Assembly: GCA_964417895.1 (NCBI GenBank)
Contig: CAYQJS010000030.1
Span: forward strand, 1-64,000
Length of the DNA: 64,000 nt
Direction: 5' to 3'
Origin: CAYQJS01 sp964417895
GTDB lineage: Bacteria > Chloroflexota > UBA6077 > SHYK01
Position 1 is the first letter of the stretch. Every line of letters starts with the position of its first letter. This document shows positions 8,322-15,557 of this stretch, piece after piece. The notes below the pieces were generated by a model. It had not been told where the DNA came from. It worked only from the letters and a program-made list of their open reading frames with translations, and searched no databases. The translations under genes were made by a program, and so were the position numbers.

Positions 8322-8984
8322 ATGAGCTATGTGATCACGGAGCTGTGCACGCTCGACGGATCGTGCGTCGAGGTGTGTCCGGTTGCCTGTATCCACACCC
8401 AGCCGGACGCGTCGCAGTACTACATCGATCCGGACGTGTGCATCGAGTGCGAGCAATGCGAGATCGTCTGCCCGGTGAACGCGATCGCGGTTGACTGGAA
8501 GCTTCCCGAGCAGTACCTGCCATGGATCGAGATCAACGCCAGCTTCTTTCGCAAAAACAAGGCCGCGGTGGCGCCCGTGTCGCTGGACACGGCGTTCCAG
8601 ATGGTGCGCGCCGCCCAGGACTACGCGGTGGAGATCAACGCGGCCGTCTCGGTGGCCGTTGTCGATCGGGCTGGCGCCCCCATCGTGGTGGCAGCCATGG
8701 ACGGCGCCAAATGGTGGACTTCAGAGATCGCCCTCAACAAGGCGTACACAGCCGCCAGCTTCCAGCTTGCCACTCACGCGATGCGCGCTGAGAGTCGGCG
8801 CCCCTGGTTCCGCAGCCTGGTCGTCTCCACCCACGGCCGCATGATGGTGGCCCCTGGGGGTCTGCCGATCACCGAAAACGCCCTGGTCATTGGCGGCATC
8901 GGGGTGGCCGGGAGCCCCACGGAAGAGGACGACGTCCGCTGCTGCCAGGCGGGACTGGGAGTTGGACAAAGCCATGCCCACTAA
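8322..8984 (+). CDS. 7Fe-type ferredoxin fused to a GlcG/HbpS-like domain
   Basis: This is a 220-aa two-domain protein. Residues 1-60 form a ferredoxin with CTLDGSCVEVCP (the three-Cys pattern of 7Fe ferredoxins) and CIECEQCEIVCP. Residues about 85-215 form a GlcG/HbpS (DUF336) domain with VSVAVVDRAGAPIVVAAMDGA and PGGLPITENALVIGGIGVAG, a fold known to bind haem or cobalamin-like tetrapyrroles in some members. GGAGG lies 10 nt before ATG 8322. Placed downstream of the RdhA-like genes, it could hand electrons, and perhaps a corrinoid, to them. That role is inferred. Confidence 0.8.
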   Translation: MSYVITELCTLDGSCVEVCPVACIHTQPDASQYYIDPDVCIECEQCEIVCPVNAIAVDWKLPEQYLPWIEINASFFRKNKAAVAPVSLDTAFQMVRAAQDYAVEINAAVSVAVVDRAGAPIVVAAMDGAKWWTSEIALNKAYTAASFQLATHAMRAESRRPWFRSLVVSTHGRMMVAPGGLPITENALVIGGIGVAGSPTEEDDVRCCQAGLGVGQSHAH

Positions 8985-9060
8985 GCACAGGGAAACTGTC
9001 GACAAATTCCTACACGCCCGTGGCTAGCCCTCAGCGGGCGAGTGCGGTACCCTAGCGGCT

Positions 9061-9930
9061 ATGGCTGATGATCTTTCAGGGATCCTCGAGAGTCCATACG
9101 CTGAGCGCGTGGCGACCGGGTTCGTCAACACCGAGGGACCCCTCTGGGAGCCGAATGGCGGGTTCCTCTATTTCGTCGACAACCGTCGAAGCTTGCTCTA
9201 CCGGCTGAGGCCGGGCGACGAGCCGGTGGTCGCGCGCGGGGACACCGGCGAGGGCAACGGCCTGACGTTTGATCTCGAAGGCCGGATCGTGATGTGTGAG
9301 GGCGCCCGGCGGCGTGTTACGCGTATCAGGGACGATGGCGGAGTCGACGTTCTCGCCGATCGGTTCGATGGCAAACGCCTCCATCGACCGAACGACGTTA
9401 CCTGCCGATCGGACGGCAGTATCTATTTCACCGATCCGGCTGGCGGGCGCGTTCCTCCCGCCGAACGCGAGCTATCGTTCAACGGCGTCTATCGGGTAAG
9501 GCCCGACACAGGCATCGCGCTCGTCGCCGAATGCGAATCTCCCAACGGCCTGGCATTCTCACCGGACGAGCGGGTTCTCTACGTAGCCAACTCCCGCCAG
9601 GTGGCGTACATCCACGCGCTCGAGGTCAACGCGGATGGCGGTCTAGTGCGCCGGCGCATCTTCGCCGACATGTCATCAGACGACGCGGACAAAGCCCCGG
9701 ATGGGGTGCGGGTCGACGTCGAGGGACGGGTGTATTGCGCGGGTGCCGGTGGCATATGGGTGTTCGCCCAGGACGGCGCGCGGCTGGGGATCATCCCCAC
9801 GCCCGAGGCCCCGGCCAACCTGACGTTCGGCGGCGATGACCTCAGAACTCTGTTCGTGACGGCGCGCAGCTCGGTATACGCCTTCCGCATGACGACGCCT
9901 GGGATAGCCCATCCTCGCTTTCGACCGTAG
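9061..9930 (+). CDS. SMP-30/gluconolactonase/LRE-family protein
   Basis: This 289-aa six-bladed beta-propeller has the typical family segments: NTEGPLWEPNGGFLYFVD near residues 23-40, GNGLTFDLEGRIVMCEG near 65-81, RPNDVTCRSDGSIYFTD near 111-127, and SPNGLAFSPDERVLYVANS near 159-177. Conserved Glu, Asn and Asp residues in these blades bind the divalent metal. Members hydrolyse sugar lactones and other esters. It stands alone, 76 bp after the ferredoxin fusion gene, and could belong to the same transcript. Confidence 0.82.
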   Translation: MADDLSGILESPYAERVATGFVNTEGPLWEPNGGFLYFVDNRRSLLYRLRPGDEPVVARGDTGEGNGLTFDLEGRIVMCEGARRRVTRIRDDGGVDVLADRFDGKRLHRPNDVTCRSDGSIYFTDPAGGRVPPAERELSFNGVYRVRPDTGIALVAECESPNGLAFSPDERVLYVANSRQVAYIHALEVNADGGLVRRRIFADMSSDDADKAPDGVRVDVEGRVYCAGAGGIWVFAQDGARLGIIPTPEAPANLTFGGDDLRTLFVTARSSVYAFRMTTPGIAHPRFRP

Positions 9931-10009
9931 GGTCGCATCGCAACGCTGAAGTGCATGGCTTGCGCCGCACGGTGGGGCGCCATCAAGCGGCCGCAATCTG
10001 GATTAAACA

Positions 10010-10038
10010 TAGACTGCCGTCGATATATCGCGTATACT
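10010..10038 (+). promoter_or_regulatory. Promoter with palindromic operator before arsR
   Basis: TAGACT and TATACT are 17 bp apart, a good -35/-10 pair. The spacer holds the perfect 10-bp palindrome CGATATATCG at 10021-10030. Its position between the promoter hexamers fits autorepression by the ArsR encoded 8 bp further on. Confidence 0.5.
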
Positions 10039-10045
10039 CTGGGAC

Positions 10046-10402
10046 ATGCGTGCGGTTGATCAGGCCGGCTGCTGTTCGTCGCCCGACCTTGCTGCTATTC
10101 GGACTGACGAGCGGGACCCTCTTCTCGACGCGTTCCGCGCGCTGGCGGACCCTACGCGTCTGGACATCTTCCGCCTGATCGCCGCCCAGCCCGAACCCAT
10201 CTGCGTTTGCCATATCACGGAGGCCTTCGCCGTCAGCCAGCCGACCATCTCCCACCATCTCAGGGTCTTGCGCGACGCTGACCTTGTCACCGTCGCGCGG
10301 CGCGGCGTATGGGCCTATTACGCGGCGGATCCGGGCGGCCTGGAACGCGTGCGCGCGGCGCTCGAGAGACTCATGCCGCGGCCGCTCGTCGCCGCTCGGT
10401 AG
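10046..10402 (+). CDS. arsR: ArsR/SmtB-family repressor, arsenite-responsive type
   Basis: This 118-aa winged-helix protein contains FRALADPTRLDIFRLI, an ICVCHIT element (the ELCVCDL-like Cys pair that binds As(III)), and the recognition helix VSQPTISHHLRVLRDADLV. Further Cys residues lie at 9-10. It directly precedes the arsenite methyltransferase gene, so it most likely represses the pair until arsenite binds. A palindrome between the promoter hexamers upstream is the probable operator. Confidence 0.88.
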   Translation: MRAVDQAGCCSSPDLAAIRTDERDPLLDAFRALADPTRLDIFRLIAAQPEPICVCHITEAFAVSQPTISHHLRVLRDADLVTVARRGVWAYYAADPGGLERVRAALERLMPRPLVAAR

Positions 10403-10458
10403 CCCGGTTTTTATTTGCAAGGAGATATAGACAGATGTCGATGTTAGGGAGGAACACC

Positions 10459-11286
10459 ATGCAGGCCAACCCAAGTGCTGAGGCGCTCCGGGACGCGGTG
10501 CGGGCGAAGTACGCCGAGCGGGCGCTGTCGGTGATCGAGGGCGGTGCGGGCGCCTGTTGCGGTCCCGACTGTGGTCCGGTGAACCAGAACCTCTACACCG
10601 GCGAAGAGACGAGGCTGCTCCCCGCCGAGGCGGTCGCTGCGTCGCTGGGGTGCGGAAACCCGACAGCGCTGGCGTCACTCGCCCCGGGCGAGATCGTCCT
10701 CGACCTGGGAAGCGGGGGAGGCATCGACGTGCTGCTGGCTGCTCAGCGGGTCGGGCCCAGCGGCTTCGTCTACGGGCTCGACATGACGGATCCAATGCTC
10801 ACCCTGGCAGAGGGGAACCGCGCGAAGCAGGGCGCTACCAACGTTGCGTTCCTCAAGGGCCACATCGAGGAGGTCCCCCTCGCCGACGACGCCGTGGACG
10901 TCATCATCTCGAACTGCGTCATCAACCTCTCCGCCGACAAGGCGCAGGTCATTCGCGAGGCTTTTCGCGTGCTCAAGCCAGGCGGCCGCTTCGCGGTCTC
11001 GGACATGGTCGTGCAAGGCGCGCTGCCTCCCGAGCTGCGCCACGACATGGAAGCGTGGGTGGGCTGCGTCGCCGGCGCCCTCGAAGAGGCGGAGTATCGC
11101 CGACTGCTGGCCGACGCTGGCTTCCGCGATGTTGCGATTGAGCTGACGCGCGTCTACGACGCTGGTGCTCTCGCGGAAGACATAGGGTGCTGCGGCGCAT
11201 CGTGCGGCACGACCGACGCATCCTCGGGCCATGTGGTCAGCGCATTCGTGCGCGCCTCGAAGCCCATGGCGTCGCACGCTCTTTAG
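10459..11286 (+). CDS. arsM: Arsenite S-adenosylmethionine methyltransferase
   Basis: This 275-aa class I methyltransferase has the SAM motif VLDLGSGGGIDVLLAA at about 79-94. It has the conserved ArsM cysteines in SLGCGNP, SNCVINLS and WVGCVAGAL; these three bind arsenite in known ArsM enzymes. Extra Cys pairs occur at the N-terminus (ACCGPDCG) and C-terminus (GCCGASCG). It methylates As(III) to volatile or less retained species. AGGGAGG lies 6 nt before ATG 10459; an in-frame ATG at 10435 with AAGGAG is an alternative. It is co-transcribed with arsR. Confidence 0.92.
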   Translation: MQANPSAEALRDAVRAKYAERALSVIEGGAGACCGPDCGPVNQNLYTGEETRLLPAEAVAASLGCGNPTALASLAPGEIVLDLGSGGGIDVLLAAQRVGPSGFVYGLDMTDPMLTLAEGNRAKQGATNVAFLKGHIEEVPLADDAVDVIISNCVINLSADKAQVIREAFRVLKPGGRFAVSDMVVQGALPPELRHDMEAWVGCVAGALEEAEYRRLLADAGFRDVAIELTRVYDAGALAEDIGCCGASCGTTDASSGHVVSAFVRASKPMASHAL

Positions 11287-11651
11287 GCTTCCATGCCCTG
11301 GCGGGCACCACTGGCCAGTGAAAGATTACCCCCCACCCCAACCCTCCCCCGCAAGGGGGGAGGGGGTATTTTCAGGTTAGGCATCGTGCGGCGTCGCCGC
11401 GTCATCCGGCGATGAAAACCGCGTCCGTCCTGGCGGGGGCTGGGGGCGAAGCCCCCAGGAAAGAAGGGGCGGGTTGGTTGGACATTTTCAGGTTAGTAGA
11501 GCGTCGACGCTTCAGCACACCCGATTCAACGCACAGCGAGCGTGCTAGACTGTCAGTAGCCCGTACGGCGCAGCGCGCCGTGGCGCTGGTTTGCACAGGT
11601 CGACACGGTCGCTCCCCACAAGGGCGTCGCAGGGAATGCGGAGGTGGCGCC
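11287..11651. other. Intergenic, repeat-containing
   Basis: No gene is seen. The stretch holds the GC-rich hairpin listed at 11342-11364, a 7-bp stem TGGGGGC/GCCCCCA at 11441-11457, and a 13-bp direct repeat ATTTTCAGGTTAG (near 11368 and 11484). Confidence 0.5.
11342..11364. repeat. GC-rich intergenic hairpin repeat
   Basis: CCCTCCCCC-GCAA-GGGGGGAGGG stem-loop preceded by ACCCCCCACCCCAA. The same core recurs at 19.74, 39.98 and 45.37 kb. Confidence 0.65.
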
Positions 11652-12434
11652 ATGCGTGCCGAATCGACTCGTCCTCAGCGGCCAGCCGCCGGGTGGCTGT
11701 CCCGAGCCATCCTTTCCGGCTTCATCGCGACGGCCGCGATGTCCATCCTCTTCTTCGCCGCCTATGGTCTGGCGCGCATCGTCGGCGCCGTCCAATTGGC
11801 CGACCGCAGGGGTGCCGCCTCCTTCCGGGAATGGATCGACGCCCTCACCAACAACCAGGTGCTCGACATCGCGGCTAGCAGCCTTTACGCGGCGGGAGCG
11901 CTCCACCTGGCGCTGGGTATCGTTTGGGCCGCGCTGTACGCCTACTACTTTGAGCCCCACCTGCTGGGTCCCGGTTGGCTTCGGGGGACGACGTTCTCGT
12001 TGATTCCCTGGGCGCTGTCGCTGGTCGTCTTCCTGCCGCTCGTTGGGGGCGGGTTCCTTGGCGGGGCCATCGGGGCGGGTCCGTTGCCGGCCATTGGCAA
12101 CCTGATCCTGCACCTCGGCTATGGCGTCACACTGGGCGCCATGTATGGGCCGCTAGGTGACATAGCAGCTGACGAGTTTCCATCCGCCGGTCCGGTGGAC
12201 ACTCCAGAGGTTGTGGCCCATTACGAGGGCGCCGCCGCGAGGGGCCTCGCGCTGGGGGCCGCGACGGGAGCAGTCCTCGGCTTTCTCGTCCTGGCGACTG
12301 CTTACGTTCAGCCGAACGCACTCCCCCCCGGGATCCCGGGCATCGCCTTCGTCGCGGTGCCAACCATCGTGGGCGCCACGTTCGGTGGCGTGCTGGGGTC
12401 TATCGTGGGACTCGCCCCCGGGCGAGCTCGGTAG
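11652..12434 (+). CDS. Multi-pass membrane protein, unknown function
   Basis: This 260-aa hydrophobic protein has six or so predicted membrane segments: about 17-42 (ILSGFIATAAMSILFFAAYG), 78-100, 112-135, 140-165, 195-215 and 230-252. A Gly/Ala-rich tail suggests a small helix bundle. GGAGGTGG lies shortly before ATG 11652. It resembles uncharacterised inner-membrane proteins of the DUF6789 kind, but I cannot assign a substrate. The neighbouring genes do not indicate a partner. Confidence 0.6.
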   Translation: MRAESTRPQRPAAGWLSRAILSGFIATAAMSILFFAAYGLARIVGAVQLADRRGAASFREWIDALTNNQVLDIAASSLYAAGALHLALGIVWAALYAYYFEPHLLGPGWLRGTTFSLIPWALSLVVFLPLVGGGFLGGAIGAGPLPAIGNLILHLGYGVTLGAMYGPLGDIAADEFPSAGPVDTPEVVAHYEGAAARGLALGAATGAVLGFLVLATAYVQPNALPPGIPGIAFVAVPTIVGATFGGVLGSIVGLAPGRAR

Positions 12435-12452
12435 AGCCTATCAGTGTTCTGC

Positions 12453-12490
12453 AATCCCCTCGCCCTTTGGGTGAGGGCGCTCCCTCCCGG
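12453..12490. repeat. GC-rich intergenic palindromic repeat, short form
   Basis: TCCCCTCGCCC and GGGTGAGGGCG arms, closely matching the element at 8203-8243. It lies between two convergent genes. Confidence 0.6.
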
Positions 12491-12523
12491 CGCGCTTCAC
12501 TGAAGGGAGTGGGCCTGTCCGCC

Positions 12524-12937
12524 TTAGATGGTGAGAACTGTCCTGGCACGGCGGGCTTCCTCCAGCAGGAACGTGGCCGTTCCCATGACGCTGTCCACCT
12601 CCGGGAGCATTGAATCGGCGTCGATGTCCCAGATCCGGGCACCGCGCGAGCAGAGGAACACGCGAACCCGCCCGCTCGCCTTCACCTCGCGCAGCATCGC
12701 AAGAAGGTCGGTGAACCCCAAGGCTTGCGCGCCGGTGATGAACGCCGCTCCCACGGCGTCGGCAGCCTGCTCGACGTCTGAGAAACCGTCCGTCTTGAGC
12801 CGTCGGGCAGCGCGGTTAGTGAAGAACATGGCCACGGCTGTACCGGCACTTGCCGCGATGCCGGCGAAACTGAGCGCCAGCAGAAGGTCCTCGAATGTGT
12901 CGCTCTTCACGATCAGCGCCAGTCGCTCGTCGTTCAT
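12524..12937 (-). CDS. DsrE/DsrF-like (peroxiredoxin-type) family protein
   Basis: This 137-aa protein begins MNDERLALIVKSDTFEDLLLALSFAGIAAS and continues with VAMFFTNRAARRL, the pattern of the DsrE/DrsE-like alpha/beta family. A Cys in RVRVFLCSRGARIW near residue 98 is in the position used for sulfur relay or disulfide exchange in related proteins. The likely role is in sulfur or redox handling in the cytosol. The start is taken at 12937 because upstream sequence is the GC-rich inverted repeat and no longer looks coding. Confidence 0.75.
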   Translation of the reverse strand: MNDERLALIVKSDTFEDLLLALSFAGIAASAGTAVAMFFTNRAARRLKTDGFSDVEQAADAVGAAFITGAQALGFTDLLAMLREVKASGRVRVFLCSRGARIWDIDADSMLPEVDSVMGTATFLLEEARRARTVLTI

Positions 12938-12938
12938 A

Positions 12939-13016
12939 GGGGACAGGGTACAGGTTGCAGCGGACAGGGGACAGGGGCCCGTGTCCCTTGTCTTCTGTCT
13001 CCTGTACCCTGTCCCC
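12939..13016. repeat. 16-bp perfect inverted repeat between divergent genes
   Basis: GGGGACAGGGTACAGG at 12939-12954 pairs exactly with CCTGTACCCTGTCCCC at 13001-13016. Additional GGACAGGGGACAGGGG and TGTCCCTTGTC motifs lie in the loop. It fills the whole space between the DsrE-like and GT9 genes, so both must be expressed from or across it. Confidence 0.7.
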
Positions 13017-14057
13017 GTGGCAAGCGATCGCATCGTGGTCTTCCGGCCCGGAGCACTGGGCGATACTATCGTGGCCGCCGACGCGCTCCTCGCGCTCAAG
13101 AGTCGATATCCCGCCTCAACTCTTGAGCTTGTGGGGAACCACGAGGCTGGGGCCTTGCTTCGGGCCGCCGGTCTGGTGGACGTGGTCTCGTCGTTCGATG
13201 GAGCTGAGGTGACCGACCTCTTCCGCCAACAGCCACAGGTGGCGCCGGCGTGGCACGGGGCGCAGATCGTTGTCCTTTGGCTCGCCGGCGGCAGCCGCAT
13301 CGCGGCGGCCTTTCGTGCGTCGGGGGCCAGCAGTGTGATTTGCCGGCCGTCCGAGCCGTCGGCCCCCGTGCACGTGGCAGACTACCTCGTGGACACGCTT
13401 GCCGCGGCGGGCGCGGGGCCCTTCTGCGGGGGTCCCGCGCTCCTCTTGGCCCCGATCCGTGACGGCGGCGCGGATGATGGCCCGCATCGGGTCCTGCTCC
13501 ATCCGGGGAGCGGCGCCGCCCGGAAGAACTGGCCCGCCGAGCGCTTTGGCGAACTGGCCGTAGCGCTGCGCAGGCAGGGCCGGCCGGTGGCCCTGCTCGA
13601 GGGGCCGGCGGATGCGGAGGCGGTGAGCGCTGTCGCGGCGCGGATGGCACCGGCTGAGGTGCCGATCATGCGGCCTCAGAGCGTGGGCGAGCTCGCGAGC
13701 GCGCTCGCGGCGAGCCTGCTCCTGGTGGGCAACGACTCGGGGGTCTGCCACCTCGGAGCCCGCCTCCGTGTTCCCACGGTCGCCATCTTCGGCACGACGG
13801 ACCCCAACCGCTGGGCGCCGCGCGGGCCACGGGTGGTCATCGCGGGCGGCCTGGGGCGCTGGCCCGCCGTCCACGAAGTCGAGGGCGCGATAGCGGGCCT
13901 TTCGGCCACCCTGCCACATCGTCCGGAAGCCCAGGCGGAAGCCCGGACGGAAGCCCGGGGGCAGGCGGCAGAGACGGAAGTTCTTATCCCGCCCGCCGGG
14001 AGGGACGTTCAATCAGCGCTGCGGCCAGAAATAGAAGGACAAGCACGAGGATTGTGA
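13017..14057 (+). CDS. Glycosyltransferase family 9 (heptosyltransferase-like)
   Basis: This 346-aa protein has the GT9 landmarks: FRPGALGDTIVAADALLALK at about 9-28, LHPGSGAARKNWPAERFGEL near 160-180, LLVGNDSGVCHLGARL near 237-252, and FGTTDPNRWAP near 260-270. GT9 enzymes transfer heptose or related sugars to cell-surface glycans. The C-terminal 50 residues are a low-complexity Ala/Glu/Arg tail (repeated EAQAEARTEARG). The start is GTG 13017, directly after the inverted repeat and without a Shine-Dalgarno site, so it may be translated leaderless. Confidence 0.82.
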   Translation: MASDRIVVFRPGALGDTIVAADALLALKSRYPASTLELVGNHEAGALLRAAGLVDVVSSFDGAEVTDLFRQQPQVAPAWHGAQIVVLWLAGGSRIAAAFRASGASSVICRPSEPSAPVHVADYLVDTLAAAGAGPFCGGPALLLAPIRDGGADDGPHRVLLHPGSGAARKNWPAERFGELAVALRRQGRPVALLEGPADAEAVSAVAARMAPAEVPIMRPQSVGELASALAASLLLVGNDSGVCHLGARLRVPTVAIFGTTDPNRWAPRGPRVVIAGGLGRWPAVHEVEGAIAGLSATLPHRPEAQAEARTEARGQAAETEVLIPPAGRDVQSALRPEIEGQARGL

Positions 14058-14167
14058 GACCATCGACCACGTTTGGCACCGCCTAACAGATTGGAGTGTC
14101 ATCCTAGGCGACGGGGGGTCACAGCGCGCTCACGCTAGTGGCATCACGAGTCACGAGGAGGTCAAAT

Positions 14168-14452
14168 ATGGAGGGCGAGCGGTTGACCGTCGGGACCATC
14201 GATCGAGCGGTTCGCGAGCTTGCTGACGCTGCCCCCGAGCGGGCCATCATTGATCTGGCCGCCGTTGCGAACCGGGCGATTATTGAGCTGCACAAGGTCG
14301 CCCGGGAGCAGGCCAACCAGCGGCGCGGGGCGCCGGAGTGGGGGAAATGGGCGCGGCTCGCCAACGCCGCGCGCAGCACGGTGCTACAGATGGCCGCCGT
14401 CCGCGACTCCCTGAAAGCGATGGGCGCGGTAACGCCGAGCGGGGAAACCTAG
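14168..14452 (+). CDS. Small alpha-helical hypothetical protein
   Basis: This 94-aa, mostly helical protein is rich in Ala, Arg and Glu (for example RAIIDLAAVANRAIIELHKVAREQANQR). An AGGAGG site 6 nt before ATG 14168 supports expression. No family is recognised. It has no signal peptide and no Cys, which suggests a cytosolic structural or binding role, but that is a guess. Confidence 0.5.
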   Translation: MEGERLTVGTIDRAVRELADAAPERAIIDLAAVANRAIIELHKVAREQANQRRGAPEWGKWARLANAARSTVLQMAAVRDSLKAMGAVTPSGET

Positions 14453-14519
14453 GAGCGTCTCGGAGCGAGGAACAGGGCCCCGCTGGCCCGCAAGCGCGCG
14501 GGATACCACCCCTTGGTAG

Positions 14520-14619
14520 GGGTCAGGCATGCCTGACCCGCGTACCCTCGACCCGAGGCGGGCGAGGCATGCCCGACCCGCTTACTTCCGACACGAAGCG
14601 GGCGAGGCGTGCCTCGCCC
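14520..14619. repeat. Palindromes in 40-bp tandem phase
   Basis: Three 20-bp palindromic blocks start at 14520, 14560 and 14600. The first, GGGTCAGGCATGCCTGACCC, is a perfect palindrome. The second (GGGCGAGGCATGCCCGACCC) and third (GGGCGAGGCGTGCCTCGCCC) are variants. The exact 40-bp spacing makes this a small tandem array just upstream of uppP. Confidence 0.7.
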
Positions 14620-14658
14620 CTTCTATTGTGACAATCCTTCAGCATGGTGAGGAGAACA

Positions 14659-15489
14659 ATGACATCCGAGATCTGGCAGGCGGCGGTGCTCGGCGTCGTC
14701 CAGGGACTGACGGAGTTCCTTCCTGTCAGCAGCACGGGCCACCTGATCCTCGTCCCGGCCGTGTTCGGCTGGACGGACAACACGCTGAACAGCCTCGAGT
14801 TCGACGCGGCGCTCCACCTGGGAACTCTCGCCGCCCTCCTTGCCGTCTTCTGGCGAGACTGGATTGGGCTCGCACGCGCAGCGCTGGTGGGCTTGAAGGA
14901 CCGCTCGGTGCACGACGGCCAAGCTCGCCTGGCCTGGCTGCTGCTACTCGGCACCATTCCGGGGGTCGTCGCGGGCGTACTGTTCGAGAAGCAGGTCGAG
15001 ACCGCGCTACGCTCGCCGGTCGTGGTCGGCGCCGCGATGGTTGGGGTCGGCATCCTGCTTGCCCTGATCGACTGGGTCAGTCGCCGGGTCCGAGACGAGT
15101 ACTCCCTGGGGCCGGCGGGAGCGCTCGCCATCGGCGTGGGCCAGGCGCTTGCGCTCGTTCCGGGAGTGTCCCGCAGTGGGAGCACCATCGCCGTGGGCCT
15201 GAGCCTGGGCTTGACGCGCGCGGCGGCCGCACGCTTCTCGTTCCTTCTGAGCACCCCCATCATCGCAGGGGCGATTGCGAAACAATCGCTGGACCTTGCG
15301 CAGCGCGGGCTGCCCGCCTCGGAGCTGGCAGCGCTGGCGGTGGGCATCGCGGCCGCCGCAATCTCCGGCTATGCCTGCATCCGCTTCCTCCTGGCCTACC
15401 TCCGCGTGCGCAGCTTGTTGCCTTTTGTGGCCTATCGGGTAGTAGCAGGCTCAGGAGTGTTGTTCCTGGCCGCGACTGGCCGTATTTAG
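14659..15489 (+). CDS. uppP: Undecaprenyl-diphosphatase
   Basis: This 276-aa integral membrane phosphatase recycles undecaprenyl diphosphate to the monophosphate carrier for peptidoglycan synthesis and can confer bacitracin tolerance. Both family signatures are present: GLTEFLPVSSTGHLILVPA near residues 17-35 (catalytic Glu and the SSxGH box) and VPGVSRSGSTIAVGLSLG near 167-184 (the PGxSRSG box). About seven to eight membrane segments are evident. GAGGAG lies 5 nt before ATG 14659. The upstream palindrome array may affect its expression. Confidence 0.95.
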   Translation: MTSEIWQAAVLGVVQGLTEFLPVSSTGHLILVPAVFGWTDNTLNSLEFDAALHLGTLAALLAVFWRDWIGLARAALVGLKDRSVHDGQARLAWLLLLGTIPGVVAGVLFEKQVETALRSPVVVGAAMVGVGILLALIDWVSRRVRDEYSLGPAGALAIGVGQALALVPGVSRSGSTIAVGLSLGLTRAAAARFSFLLSTPIIAGAIAKQSLDLAQRGLPASELAALAVGIAAAAISGYACIRFLLAYLRVRSLLPFVAYRVVAGSGVLFLAATGRI

Positions 15490-15557
15490 CGGGGGCGGGG
15501 AGATGGGAGGCGCGAGGCCTACCCCGTCAGCACTCACAGCTCACGACTCGGAACTCG

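Noticed and set aside
12524..13300. Extended form of the DsrE-like gene beginning inside the GT9 gene
   Set aside because: The N-terminal 120 residues are antisense GT9 sequence; family homology begins at MNDERLALIVKS.
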